64,000 nt of DNA, from contig NZ_CP045324.1 in NCBI RefSeq assembly GCF_009363275.1, forward strand, positions 2,666,001 through 2,730,000, in the 5' to 3' direction. Under the pieces are notes generated by a model. The model was given only the letters and a program-made list of their open reading frames with translations, had not been told where the DNA came from and made no database searches. This DNA comes from Marinobacter sp. THAF197a (GTDB lineage: Bacteria > Pseudomonadota > Gammaproteobacteria > Pseudomonadales > Oleiphilaceae). Made by a program: the position numbers and the translations under genes. Shown here in pieces: positions 8,180-18,000 of this stretch (position 1 is the stretch's first letter; each line of letters begins with the position of its first letter).

Positions 8180-9079
8180 ATGACGACAAACGCAGAAACC
8201 GAAACCCTGCTCAACCTGCAGATACCAGCCATCCGGCATCTCGCCTGGCTGTGCACGGCACCCCAACTCCTGGCCGCCCCCGTGAGCTTTGAGCCACTGC
8301 AGTGGCTGCCCGATGATTACCGCGACAAACTCAAACACTGGGACAAGCACCCAGACACCATGCCAGCAAGACTCGCGGCCACCACCGAGCGCCGCCTTGG
8401 CCATTACTTTGAGCGTTTATACGAAGTGCTCCTAGTCGATCTGCTGGGTTGGGAACTGCTGCTGAAGAATCAGCAGATCAAGGCCGGCAACCGAACCATC
8501 GGTGAGCTGGATTTTCTGGTGCGGAATCCACACACCCGGTGCGTGGAACACCATGAAATTGCCATCAAATACTATCTGGGCGTCAACGAAGGCCCCGGAA
8601 TGACCAAGTGGTACGGGCCAAACGCCAAGGACCGCCTGGACCTTAAAGTAGACAGAATGCTCAGCCACCAGAGCCTAATGGCGCAGCGAGTGGAAGCGCA
8701 GGCGCTGTTCGCAGATCTGGGGATTTCAGAGCCGATTATTCCGCGAGTGTTTCTGCCGGGGTATCTGTTCTATCCCGGTGATGAGGTGGAACTTCCGGAC
8801 TATGTGCCGGCGGGCCATAGGCAGGGGCAATGGTGCTATGCCCGGGATTTGGTGAACTCGGATCTGACGGACTGGGTGCCCCTGAAAAAGCCACATTGGA
8901 TTGGGCCTTGGAGACAGGATGAGCAGCCCGACACTGAGGCGGCGCGGGAGGCGGTGGCGTTTGTGGAGGCTAAGGGCGTGCCGGTGTTGTTCGCGCGGGT
9001 GGAGTGGCAGCCTGCGCTTGGGTGTTGGGTTGAGAGGGAGCGGTGGTTTGTGGTGCCGGGGAAGTGGCCTGCGCAATAG
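8180..9079 (+). CDS. DUF1853 family protein
   Basis: A 299-residue soluble protein that I recognise as DUF1853 from its conserved central part (GHYFERLYEVLL, GELDFLVRN, VEHHEIAIKYYLG, GPNAKDRLDLKVDRML). The pattern of acidic and lysine residues around GELDFLV...EIAIKYY resembles the PD-(D/E)XK nuclease core, so a nuclease-like fold is possible; this is my inference, and no activity is established. The ATG at 8180 is chosen over a GTG at 8132, which lies in the divergent promoter region shared with gloA. It is convergent with the membrane-protein array that follows. Confidence 0.82.
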   Translation: MTTNAETETLLNLQIPAIRHLAWLCTAPQLLAAPVSFEPLQWLPDDYRDKLKHWDKHPDTMPARLAATTERRLGHYFERLYEVLLVDLLGWELLLKNQQIKAGNRTIGELDFLVRNPHTRCVEHHEIAIKYYLGVNEGPGMTKWYGPNAKDRLDLKVDRMLSHQSLMAQRVEAQALFADLGISEPIIPRVFLPGYLFYPGDEVELPDYVPAGHRQGQWCYARDLVNSDLTDWVPLKKPHWIGPWRQDEQPDTEAAREAVAFVEAKGVPVLFARVEWQPALGCWVERERWFVVPGKWPAQ

Positions 9080-9142
9080 CGCCAGGCCAGAGGCCCGTAC
9101 CCAAGCTGCGACTCCCTCAAATTATTGGCCGCTGCGAGAGCA

Positions 9143-10216
9143 TCAAATAGGCCAAGCCTCGGCCGGGCGTAGTTTGCGGTATTCATCCATCGAAATCTTG
9201 CCCAGTTGCGGCGTAAGTTTGCAGCGGCGCTTATCCCACGGATACTCCACCTGGCGCTTCAACCACTCAGCACCCTCGCCTTTTTTCCAGGCTTCCAGAT
9301 CCAAGTCTCGCCAGAACCGGGGATTACGCCCAATGCGCTCGTCATGCTCCGCAGTGACCGGGTCCAGATGTCGGAACGGCTCCAGCCTTGGCACATTCGG
9401 CAAGGGCTGGGAGGTATCCATGTATCGTTGAAGCATGTCCCACAGCGCCATCACCTCGGTTTTCTCTGCTTCGATGTTACTCAGAGAGGTTTTATTGAAT
9501 TGCTTCTGGGTGTAACGATGTACGAACATCAGCCGGTAAAAGATACCGCCCCGCTGCACTACCCGTTCTACATAGGCATCGAACTCCACAAACGGGGCCT
9601 CAAAAGAACGCCCCTTGCCCAGGGCGAACTTTACCTGCCCGGTGACCCTATTGAACTCGCTGCAGCCGTCTCCCAAAGTCTCGTCCAACTTCTTTTCCAG
9701 CGTTTTCTCGAAAGGTTTCAGGAGGGCTCCAACAACGTTTGTCATAAGCCAGTTGGTGGTAGGGGGGATGATCCAAAATGAAAAGAATATCCAAGCTGGC
9801 ACCAATATTAATAATAGCGATATAAACCAATAGGCACTTAAGTCAAGCTGCTTTGGAATGGTAACAAGCCCCCACCCCAATAACGCCAAACCGCCGACTA
9901 ATACCAGTAGTGCCCACGCAAATGGCAACAACAATACCAAAATCTTAAGCCCCATTTTCTCGTTAAGAAAACGCAAGCGCTGGTGATCCCACCACCAGTG
10001 TTCCTTATAAAACTCCGGATCCTCGCGCTCACTGCACTGGACTGTATCAATATCCTCCACGGTTCGGTGGTACGGGTTAAGGTTGGCGTAGGCACCATAC
10101 GGCTGAAGCTCGTCCCCAACTCGTTCCCGTTTAGCCCGGGTTTCGGGTAGCTCCACCGCCTGATCAGACCGATAGGCGGTCGAACCGTAATTTTGTGTCT
10201 CCATCGGCATGGTCAT
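9143..10216 (-). CDS. Putative T6SS immunity membrane protein, unit A
   Basis: A 357-residue protein with a charged N-terminal region (GDELQPYGAY at 34-43, then an aromatic-rich HWWWDHQR segment), two membrane helices (about 91-120 and 129-150), and a cytoplasmic domain with FNRVTGQVKF near residue 187 and FYRLMFVHRYT. No enzymatic motif is seen. It is the last gene of the array behind vgrG and the pore-forming effector, and effectors of this type are usually neutralised by a cognate membrane protein, hence the immunity call. Its N-terminal two thirds resemble the second unit of the 707-residue neighbour and the 356-residue unit, while its last 70 residues match the first unit of that neighbour, so it is a mosaic. 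The family may correspond to DUF6708-type proteins; I am not sure. Confidence 0.65.
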   Translation of the reverse strand: MTMPMETQNYGSTAYRSDQAVELPETRAKRERVGDELQPYGAYANLNPYHRTVEDIDTVQCSEREDPEFYKEHWWWDHQRLRFLNEKMGLKILVLLLPFAWALLVLVGGLALLGWGLVTIPKQLDLSAYWFISLLLILVPAWIFFSFWIIPPTTNWLMTNVVGALLKPFEKTLEKKLDETLGDGCSEFNRVTGQVKFALGKGRSFEAPFVEFDAYVERVVQRGGIFYRLMFVHRYTQKQFNKTSLSNIEAEKTEVMALWDMLQRYMDTSQPLPNVPRLEPFRHLDPVTAEHDERIGRNPRFWRDLDLEAWKKGEGAEWLKRQVEYPWDKRRCKLTPQLGKISMDEYRKLRPAEAWPI

Positions 10217-10243
10217 ATAGGAACCTTTCCAGCCATCACTGCC

Positions 10244-12367
10244 TTATACAACACTGGCGGTTTCAGGCCTTTGTTGGCGATAAGTCAGCATATCTACTTT
10301 GCCCAGTTGCGGTGTGAGCTTGCACTGCCGGCGGCTCCAGGGGTGTTGCCTTTGGCTCCTCAACAGCTCCGCACCCTTTCCCTTCTGCCAGTCCTCCAGA
10401 TCCAGGTCTCGCCAGTAGCGGGGGTTACGGCCAGTAGTCTGGTCGTACTTGGCGGTCACCGGGTCCAAGTGGCGAAACGGCTCCAACCGGGGCATGTCTG
10501 GCAGGGGCTGGGTGACGTCCATGTAGCGTTGCAGCATGTCCCACAGGGCCAGCACCTCGGTTTTCTCTGCTTCAATGTTACTCAGGGAGGTTTTGTTGAA
10601 TTGCTTCTGGGTGTAACGATGCACGAACATCAGCCGGTAGAAGATACCGCCCCGCTGGACCACTCGCTCCACGTAGGCATCGAACTCCACAAACGGGGCC
10701 TCAAAAGAACGCCCCTTGCCCAAGGCGAACTTTACCTGCCCGGTGACCCGGTTAAACTCGCTGCAGCCATCTTCTAGGGTTTCGTCTAACTTCTTTTCCA
10801 GAGTTTTCTCGAAAGGCTTGATAATCAATCCAACGCCATTAATCATCAGCCAATTGGTGGTGGGGGGGATGATCCAAAAAGAAAAGAATATCCATGCTGA
10901 ACCCAGAATTATAAGTGTTAAAACCACAGCAGTCGCCGGCAAAATAGGTATCAGGAAAGTCCCAATACTCCAACTGATAAGCACCAAGCCACCAATAAGT
11001 ACCAACAACGCCCAAATGAATGGAACAATCAGTATTAACGCCTTTAATCCGAGCTTCTCATTAAGAAAGCGAAGCCGCTGGTGGTCCCACCACCAGTTTT
11101 CCTTATAGAACTCTGGATCGTCCCGTTCACTGCACAGGACCGTATCAATATCCTCCACGGTTCGGTGGTACGGGTTAAGGTTGGCGTAAGCACCATACGG
11201 CTGGAGTTCGTCGCCAATTCGCGTTCGTTCTTTTGGCGATTTCGGCAAGGGCCCGATGTCCGTCGCCCTGAACGCCGTGTCGGCCACTCCAGACAGCTGT
11301 TTCTGTTCAGTCATCCATGTCACTAAAATCGGCCAAGCCTCCGCCGGTCGTAGTTTTCGGTATTCCTCCATCGAAATCTTGCCCAGCTGCGGCGTAAGTT
11401 TGCAACGGCGCTTATCCCACGGATACTCCACCTGGCGCTTCAACCACTCAGCACCTTCGCCTTTTTTCCAGGCTTCCAGATCCAAGTCTCGCCAGAACCG
11501 AGGATTACGCCCGACTCGCTGGTCATGTTCCGCCGTGACCGGGTCCAGATGTCGGAACGGCTCCAGCCTTGGCACATCCGGCAAGGGCTGCGAAGGATCC
11601 ATGTAGCGTTGGAGCATGTCCCACAGCGCCATTACCTCCTCTTTCGATGGCTCGACCCGGCTTAGTGACGTCTGGCTGAATTGTTTGGCGGTATAGCGAT
11701 GCACGAACATCAGGCGATAAAAGATACCGCCGGCTTCAATGACTCGCTCCACGTAGGCATCGAACTCCTCAAAGGGTGCTGTCAGTTTCTTGCCGCCCGG
11801 CATTGCAAAGCTCACTTCACCCGTTTCACGACTGAAGTAGCTTTCTCCGGCTTCGAGGCCTCGGTCCAGGAGCTTACCGAGGAACTTGTCAAAGGGTCTG
11901 AGTAGCAGGGCGAAAGCGCCCATCACCCAGGGCATAGTTTTTATGAGGATATATAAAGAAAGAGGTATCCAAATTATCGCCGAACCTAAAACCACTACCA
12001 TCCGAATTAAATCCATTGCATCCTCCGTCATTATAATCGAAAGGTATACAATAGAAATTCCACCGCCGGCTAAAACCACTCCTCCCCATGTATACGGTAT
12101 TAGGAGAAGTAATATCGAAAGGCCGATAAACGCTTTTCCATTAAGAAACCGAATCCGACGCACGTCCCACCACCAATCACCAGCGTAAAACGCTTCCGGA
12201 TATCTCTGGTCCTGATGTTGAACGGCCCCCAAATCCTCACAAACCCGGTAATAGGGCTCAATACCTGCGTAGTCACCAACCGGTTGCAAATCTTGGCCAA
12301 GGCGCCGTCTTTTGTTTCGAGGCTCAGGGAGCAACGGGAATTCATCCTTTCTCTCAACTGCTTTCAA
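10244..12367 (-). CDS. Two-unit fusion of putative T6SS immunity membrane proteins
   Basis: This 707-residue protein contains two complete copies of the array's repeat unit. Unit 1 (about 1-347) ends in AEAWPI, the exact C-terminus of unit A. The frame then continues through L-V-T-W into MTEQKQ, which looks like the start of a formerly separate gene, and unit 2 runs to the end. Each unit has two membrane helices and the FNR-containing domain, so four helices in all are expected. The start appears to be a TTG at 12367 with GAGGG about 6 nt upstream; no ATG fits the alignment. It lies 27 bp upstream of unit A and in the same direction. Function as immunity is inferred from the effector neighbourhood. 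Confidence 0.65.
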   Translation of the reverse strand: MKAVERKDEFPLLPEPRNKRRRLGQDLQPVGDYAGIEPYYRVCEDLGAVQHQDQRYPEAFYAGDWWWDVRRIRFLNGKAFIGLSILLLLIPYTWGGVVLAGGGISIVYLSIIMTEDAMDLIRMVVVLGSAIIWIPLSLYILIKTMPWVMGAFALLLRPFDKFLGKLLDRGLEAGESYFSRETGEVSFAMPGGKKLTAPFEEFDAYVERVIEAGGIFYRLMFVHRYTAKQFSQTSLSRVEPSKEEVMALWDMLQRYMDPSQPLPDVPRLEPFRHLDPVTAEHDQRVGRNPRFWRDLDLEAWKKGEGAEWLKRQVEYPWDKRRCKLTPQLGKISMEEYRKLRPAEAWPILVTWMTEQKQLSGVADTAFRATDIGPLPKSPKERTRIGDELQPYGAYANLNPYHRTVEDIDTVLCSERDDPEFYKENWWWDHQRLRFLNEKLGLKALILIVPFIWALLVLIGGLVLISWSIGTFLIPILPATAVVLTLIILGSAWIFFSFWIIPPTTNWLMINGVGLIIKPFEKTLEKKLDETLEDGCSEFNRVTGQVKFALGKGRSFEAPFVEFDAYVERVVQRGGIFYRLMFVHRYTQKQFNKTSLSNIEAEKTEVLALWDMLQRYMDVTQPLPDMPRLEPFRHLDPVTAKYDQTTGRNPRYWRDLDLEDWQKGKGAELLRSQRQHPWSRRQCKLTPQLGKVDMLTYRQQRPETASVV

Positions 12368-12426
12368 GATCGCCCTCGCCCCCTATGACCCCACCATCCC
12401 ATGAACAGATCCAAGCCAGCCAAAGC

Positions 12427-12765
12427 TCACTCAACTCGCTCCAAATTGAGTTTGCTATTACTGAGGTTGGACACCAGTACTGTGGAAATCAGAATAAAGG
12501 GTATCGCAACAAAATAAGTCGGAAAGCCGGCATCACCAAAGATATTGATCAAGGCCACAATCGCAACGACGGCCGCCCCTATCGTCAACGCAAATACCGA
12601 GAGTTTTGCGTTGCGCTCTGAATTTGCGTCAGGCGTGATCTTCAGCATGGCGTCGCATTCGCTGCAGGGGAGTGGTTCCGATCTTCCAAGCTGCGCCAGG
12701 TCCTTTTGTGACAGTGCAATGGTGTTGTTACAGGCATTACAGATTGCATCTATAGCCGTGGTCAT
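12427..12765 (-). CDS. Small zinc-ribbon membrane protein
   Basis: A 112-residue protein with two CxxC pairs (CNAC near residue 9 and CSEC near residue 34) that probably bind zinc, followed by two membrane helices (about 55-75 and 80-100). I do not recognise a named family. It lies inside the putative immunity array and runs in the same direction, so it may be expressed with it; whether it helps in immunity or effector handling cannot be told from the sequence. Confidence 0.65.
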   Translation of the reverse strand: MTTAIDAICNACNNTIALSQKDLAQLGRSEPLPCSECDAMLKITPDANSERNAKLSVFALTIGAAVVAIVALINIFGDAGFPTYFVAIPFILISTVLVSNLSNSKLNLERVE

Positions 12766-12797
12766 AATGTCGTCCTTGATAATGATTTAGTCCTTAA

Positions 12798-13922
12798 TCA
12801 TAGGCTCGATGCCTGCGGCACTCGATCCTCTTCACTGTACACCTCCGCAAATACCTCATAAGGCAATCGCCCTGGGTTTGCTTTCTGCTTCTGGCGTACC
12901 TTTTCACTCAGCCGCTTCAGTTCGTCACTCGGTTTTGCCCACTTCGCCTCCGGTAGCGGCTCAGACCAGCGTTGGGCGGCCTCCGGGGTTGCCCGGCGGT
13001 TCAAGCGTTTCAGTTTGCGAACTTCCCACTCGGTCAGGTGGTTGGGTAAGGTCCATAGGGTCAACAGGTGGTAGCAGTACCAAAAGAACGGGTAATACCA
13101 ACTCACCTCACCTTCACGTCGGCGGCGACGCATGCGGTCCCGAGCATTGTAGAAGGTATGGACGCCTTCCCAAGGCGGATCGCCGGGCTTTTGCAGTTCC
13201 AGCGGGTCTTGAATCTCTGCCAGGCTGTTCACTTCGTATTCCATGTAAGCGCGCAGCGCTTCCCAGGTGCTTATGGCCAGAGGTAGCCCCGCCGACATCA
13301 GCTCAAGTCTTGTGCCTTTGCCAGTCTTCGGATCCGTACCACCAAAGCCGAAGCCGAACTGCCGCTGAACACCATACTGGGTACCCCCCTGGGCCTGAAC
13401 CACCCAGGCTTGCAACGCTTCCCAAGGCACGATCACAGGTGTATCCGAATCCGACGGCACCAGGCAGACTTCCCGGCGCTGGCGATTGAAGCGGGTGGGC
13501 ACTACACCCCGGAGTTTGAAGTGAGCTTGCAGGGTAGGGAAAAGGGCTATCAGCAAGATAACGATACCAAATCCAGTTGCGTATTTAAGACCTTCAGAAA
13601 AAGCCAGAGCCACAATACCAATAGCATCCAGAATGCCCTCGCCCCAAACCAAACCACCAAAAAAACTAAGTACCGGGAGAGCAATGCATAAGGAGACAAC
13701 CACAAACATCGGCATGGCCAAAGTTAACTGCCAACCAAACACGTTTGGCGTAAACGCTCCGAGTTCCAGGTATTCATCCGTGACCTCCGCCACAATATGG
13801 CTGTGATCAACGGGGGGCAATCCGGTGGGCAACGGAAGTGGCGAAAGATAGGTTACCTTGCCGCTTTTGAACGTTTCCGAGCTTCCGGCTCTGAGTGTCG
13901 TTATATCCGCTACTTTCTTCAT
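12798..13922 (-). CDS. Divergent two-helix membrane protein (possibly DUF6708-like)
   Basis: A 374-residue protein with an N-terminal soluble stretch, two long hydrophobic segments (about 60-95 and 105-130), and a cytoplasmic domain beginning TRFNRQRREVCLV. The FNR-x-x-x-x-x-V element after the membrane pair is also present in the neighbouring repeat units (FNRVTGQVKF), so I regard it as a distant member of the same superfamily although the rest differs. The C-terminus is rich in basic and aromatic residues (WYYPFFWYCYHLL). Its position between array members, downstream of the pore-forming effector, suggests immunity or an accessory role. No catalytic residues are seen. Confidence 0.6.
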   Translation of the reverse strand: MKKVADITTLRAGSSETFKSGKVTYLSPLPLPTGLPPVDHSHIVAEVTDEYLELGAFTPNVFGWQLTLAMPMFVVVSLCIALPVLSFFGGLVWGEGILDAIGIVALAFSEGLKYATGFGIVILLIALFPTLQAHFKLRGVVPTRFNRQRREVCLVPSDSDTPVIVPWEALQAWVVQAQGGTQYGVQRQFGFGFGGTDPKTGKGTRLELMSAGLPLAISTWEALRAYMEYEVNSLAEIQDPLELQKPGDPPWEGVHTFYNARDRMRRRRREGEVSWYYPFFWYCYHLLTLWTLPNHLTEWEVRKLKRLNRRATPEAAQRWSEPLPEAKWAKPSDELKRLSEKVRQKQKANPGRLPYEVFAEVYSEEDRVPQASSL

Positions 13923-13984
13923 GCAACTGCCTCAATGGGAACAAGTGGCCAATCGAGTTCCCACCACACCCGGAAAGAGTGGCC

Positions 13985-15055
13985 TTACACGACACAGGCT
14001 GTTTCAGGTCGACTTTGGCGATAGGTGGGCATATCCACACTGCCCAATTGCGGAGTGACTCTGCATTGCCTGCGGCCCCAAGCATACTGCCGCTGGTTTC
14101 TCAACAGCTCCGCACCCTTTCCCTTCTGCCAGTCCTCCAGATCCAGGTCTCGCCAGTAGCGGGGGTTACGACCAGTAGTCTGGTCGTACTTGGCGGTCAC
14201 CGGGTCCAAGTGGCGAAACGGCTCCAACCGGGGCATGTCTGGCAGGGGCTGGGTGACGTCCATGTAGCGTTGCAACATATCCCACAGGGCCAGCACCTCG
14301 GTTTTCTCTGCTTCAATGTTGCTCAGGGAGGTTTTGTTGAATTGCTTCTGGGTGTAACGATGCACGAACATCAGCCGGTAGAAGATACCGCCCCGCTGGA
14401 CTACTCGCTCCACGTAGGCATCGAACTCCACAAACGGGGCCTCAAAAGAACGCCCCTTGCCCAAGGCGAACTTTACCTGCCCGGTGACCCGGTTGAACTC
14501 GCTGCAGCCGTCTTCTAGGGTTTCGTCCAACCACTTTTCCAGAGTTTTCTCGAAAGGTTTCAGGAGGGCTCCAACAACGTTTGTCATAAGCCAGTTGGTG
14601 GTATGGGGGGTGACTCGGAGCGCGAAAAACCACCATCCAGCCCACGAAGCTAGCAATAAAACAACAAAAATAACCGGTGGTAGATCCCCCCTCAGTTCAT
14701 TTACAAAAACATATCCAATTCCGAAACTGCCACCAATAAGAAGAGTGAAAATCCAAGTAAATGGGAGCACCAACATCAAAAACTTAAGCCCCATTTTCTC
14801 GTTAAGAAAACGTAAGCGCTGGTGATCCCACCACCAGTTCTCCTTATAGAACTCCGGATCCTCGCGCTCACTGTACTGGACCGTATCAATATCCTCCACG
14901 GTTCGGTGGTAGGGGTTAAGGTTGGCGTAAGTACCATACGGCTGAAGCTCGTCCCCAAATCGTTCCCGTTTAGCCCTGGTTTCGGGTAGCTCCACCACCT
15001 GATCAGATCGATAGGCAGTCGAAGCATATTCTTGTGTCTCTATCGGTATGGTCAT
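13985..15055 (-). CDS. Putative T6SS immunity membrane protein, unit D, next to the effector
   Basis: A 356-residue copy of the array unit. Two membrane helices lie at about 91-118 and 125-150, followed by the FNR domain. Its ATG overlaps the TGA of the effector gene by 4 bp (ATGA), so it is translationally coupled to it and is the most likely cognate immunity protein. Its N-terminus and C-terminal domain are close to unit 2 of the 707-residue fusion (both carry AKYDQTTGRNPRYWRDLD), but the membrane segment is different in sequence. The toxin-then-immunity order and overlap are typical of effector modules; the function itself is inferred. Confidence 0.7.
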   Translation of the reverse strand: MTIPIETQEYASTAYRSDQVVELPETRAKRERFGDELQPYGTYANLNPYHRTVEDIDTVQYSEREDPEFYKENWWWDHQRLRFLNEKMGLKFLMLVLPFTWIFTLLIGGSFGIGYVFVNELRGDLPPVIFVVLLLASWAGWWFFALRVTPHTTNWLMTNVVGALLKPFEKTLEKWLDETLEDGCSEFNRVTGQVKFALGKGRSFEAPFVEFDAYVERVVQRGGIFYRLMFVHRYTQKQFNKTSLSNIEAEKTEVLALWDMLQRYMDVTQPLPDMPRLEPFRHLDPVTAKYDQTTGRNPRYWRDLDLEDWQKGKGAELLRNQRQYAWGRRQCRVTPQLGSVDMPTYRQSRPETACVV

Positions 15056-18000
15056 ACAGAAACTTCCTTAAGGAACCAGTAGGGTACCAATGGCTCGGAA
15101 TGCGGATTAAAAACACTGCGGGACTTATCCGGTGCCCCGCCATGGCGGGTGTCATTATAGGGTTCGTAATTCTCCATCACAGGCGTTGGAAAGACCACAG
15201 GTCCCTGTTCTGTACCAACCACAGCCTGCAATCCAACCCGTATCGTTGTACTGACTTCTTCCTGATATCCAAAACTCTGGAATCTGCTGCTCTGGAGCTC
15301 CCGTTTAACCAGAAAACGCACGGCGGATTCATGAGGCAGGGACTGCCTCGCGACAATTTGTGTAAGGGGAGTAGTCGACAACATGACTTCCTGCTCCACT
15401 GTGCCAACCGCTACGTTGGAGGTTTCGGTACGGCTGTTCATGTACGCCACTTCCTGTACCACAATCTTGAAAGGCTGGGTTGGCTGGTCTGGACGGCACT
15501 CCTGGAGCACCTTCAACCGACTGACCACTGGAGTTTGTAAAGTGATGACATAATCATCCGGCTCTGGCGGATGGTCCGGGTTAGTCAACGCTGGGTCCGG
15601 GTCGACATCCCCATATCTTTGCGCGGAAATATTGACGGGGGAAAGTAATGTTAACAACTGCCCGTAATAGGCCAAATCGTCCAGGTTCACCAAGGAGTCC
15701 TGCGGGTGCGTCCCTAATGGCCCCTGTTTCAGCACCCTTTCGAAGAGGTCGTCTGTTACACTTCCCGCATACAGTGACCCGCCCAAAGCCACGCTCATTC
15801 CGAGGACGGCCCACCCCCAACCCGGAATCGCCAGCAGCCCGCCTATCAATGGTGCTGACAGGAAGATCAAACCACCAGCGACCGCTATTCCATGCCCACT
15901 CGCAGCATCAAGATCCCCCCGGGCTAGGCTGATCCTCATATCCCAATAGCTCAACCCAACTGCCACTCCTCCGGCTACGAAACTCGCAAGGCCAACCGTT
16001 CTGACAAGGGTGCTTGCTCCTACTGTTGCGAGCCTTTTCCCAATTAGCGGCACCCTCTTCATATCAAAGAGTGGACGACTGGAAACCCTATACAACTTAG
16101 ACGAACTAGCCTGCTCAATTCCGGCTATTTCATGGATTACGGTGCTTAATTTCATAGACGCCGCCAGCAAATCGACAAAGGCGCCAAAGACCTTTGAAGC
16201 AGGCAAAGCGATTGACTGATCAGAACTTATTAATTTAATAAGCGCACGACTCTCCAAAAACACATTAAATACCGCCAATGCCACCAATCCACTAGACACG
16301 CCCGGGCCATCCACCACCGCCCCAACACGCTTGGCGAGGTCCACCTTCAATACACTAAGCTTCCTTGCCTCCGGGTGTCCGGCAGGCACCACGTAGACCC
16401 AAGTATTGCCAGCGATTTTCTTGATAGCTTCTTCCAGCTCACCAGAGGCACGGGCAGGGCTGGTGGAACCCTGGACCTGTCCAGACCGATCCACAAGATC
16501 CGCATAGAGGTAATCATTGGCGCGAGTGAGCAGCCCACCCTGGCTGCGGTCGAAGTCGGTCAGGCCGCGGCGAATGCCGTCACCCTCCACGCCAATAATG
16601 GTGTGCTTGGTAGGGTCTACGTCGCCTCGACGCATCAGATCCACCCCCCCCAGACCGGGGTCAGAAAGGATGGCATTGGCAGAAGCGGCCTGCATGATCC
16701 TGTGGACCTGGATGGCCTCCACGCTACCGTCTTCCATCAGCCTTCTGCAGGCGGTCAGTACTGAGGCACTCCACTCCCCCAGCACCCCACTTACCAGTGC
16801 CCCAACACGCCCTGCATCCTTAACCTCCCCGGCGACTTGCTCGCCAGTGGACTCCTCGTCGTACTGGAACTGTTTCTCAGTATACGCCAGGGCCTGGAGG
16901 TTGAGGCGGGCCAGGTGCTGATCGTTAATCTCCGTCTGGTCTCTGGCGAGCGACCGAAGTTGTTCGTAGGGAGATGACTGCGTGCCTTCCTCCCCTGTTG
17001 CGGCGGCGATTCCCGGCGACCACTTTGCCAACATTGATTCGTCCGATAGCCACTTTGCCAGAGCGCCAGGGATCCCCTGATCATCATCCACCCCCTGTGC
17101 TTTGAGTACCCCTGGGATTTGCTGCAGTACATTCAAGTTGTCCGCGCACAGCAAAAAGGCTTCACAAGCGGCTACATCCGGGCTTTGCAGATAATCGTCG
17201 AACACCGAGTTGAATGACGAGCTCTTCATCAATTTCTTCAGGCGGCGCGTCTGGTCTTCTATGTTCCGAACAGCGTGATTCCTTTCGGCCGTTTCCAGAA
17301 TGTCATCCAGCTGTTCCCGGTTGATAGCGTTCCGGTAGTTCGCAAGGTCTCCACTCTGACCACTCGGCGCCGGGTCGAATACTGCCTGACGGATTAGCAT
17401 TGCGGAATGGACCAGGGGTTTATCCTTTATAGCAATATCGATGGCATCCAGATAATGCATGGCCAAGTGCAACTGGGCCAAGGCGTGGCGGAACAGGAAA
17501 AAAGGGTCCGGGATGGCCACACAAACGACCCCCTTCTGCGAGCGAAGATGCTGCAAAAGATCCGCTCCAGGTGGGCAGGTAAGGTCAAGAATGTTCGCCA
17601 CCTCACCCTCGTCGCTGTCATCCACCGGCTCTGGTGCAGTAGCATCCAGTGCGAGTTCGAGCGGGTTCTTCATCAATTGTTCAGTGTAAGCAATCGGGTC
17701 TTCTACTTCGCTTCGAGAGGCGGCGCGCCGGGCCGACTCCCTCGCCTGCTTTTCGTTGCTCTCTAATAACTTCGAGAGCTTGCTGCATAGTTCTTCTTCA
17801 CCCGGCCCTTCAAAACTGAGCACGAAGTCGCAGGGATTCTCTATCATCAGTTCAATGCCCAGATCCCTGTGCCTGAGCTCAGGGGCATCCTCAACACGTG
17901 ATGCAGGAAATCCGGTTTCAAAGCTCAGTGAATCAACCGATGTGACAGCCCAGGCGTGACCCACACCCGTCGTCCTTGCATTACGAGTCGCTGCACTCTC

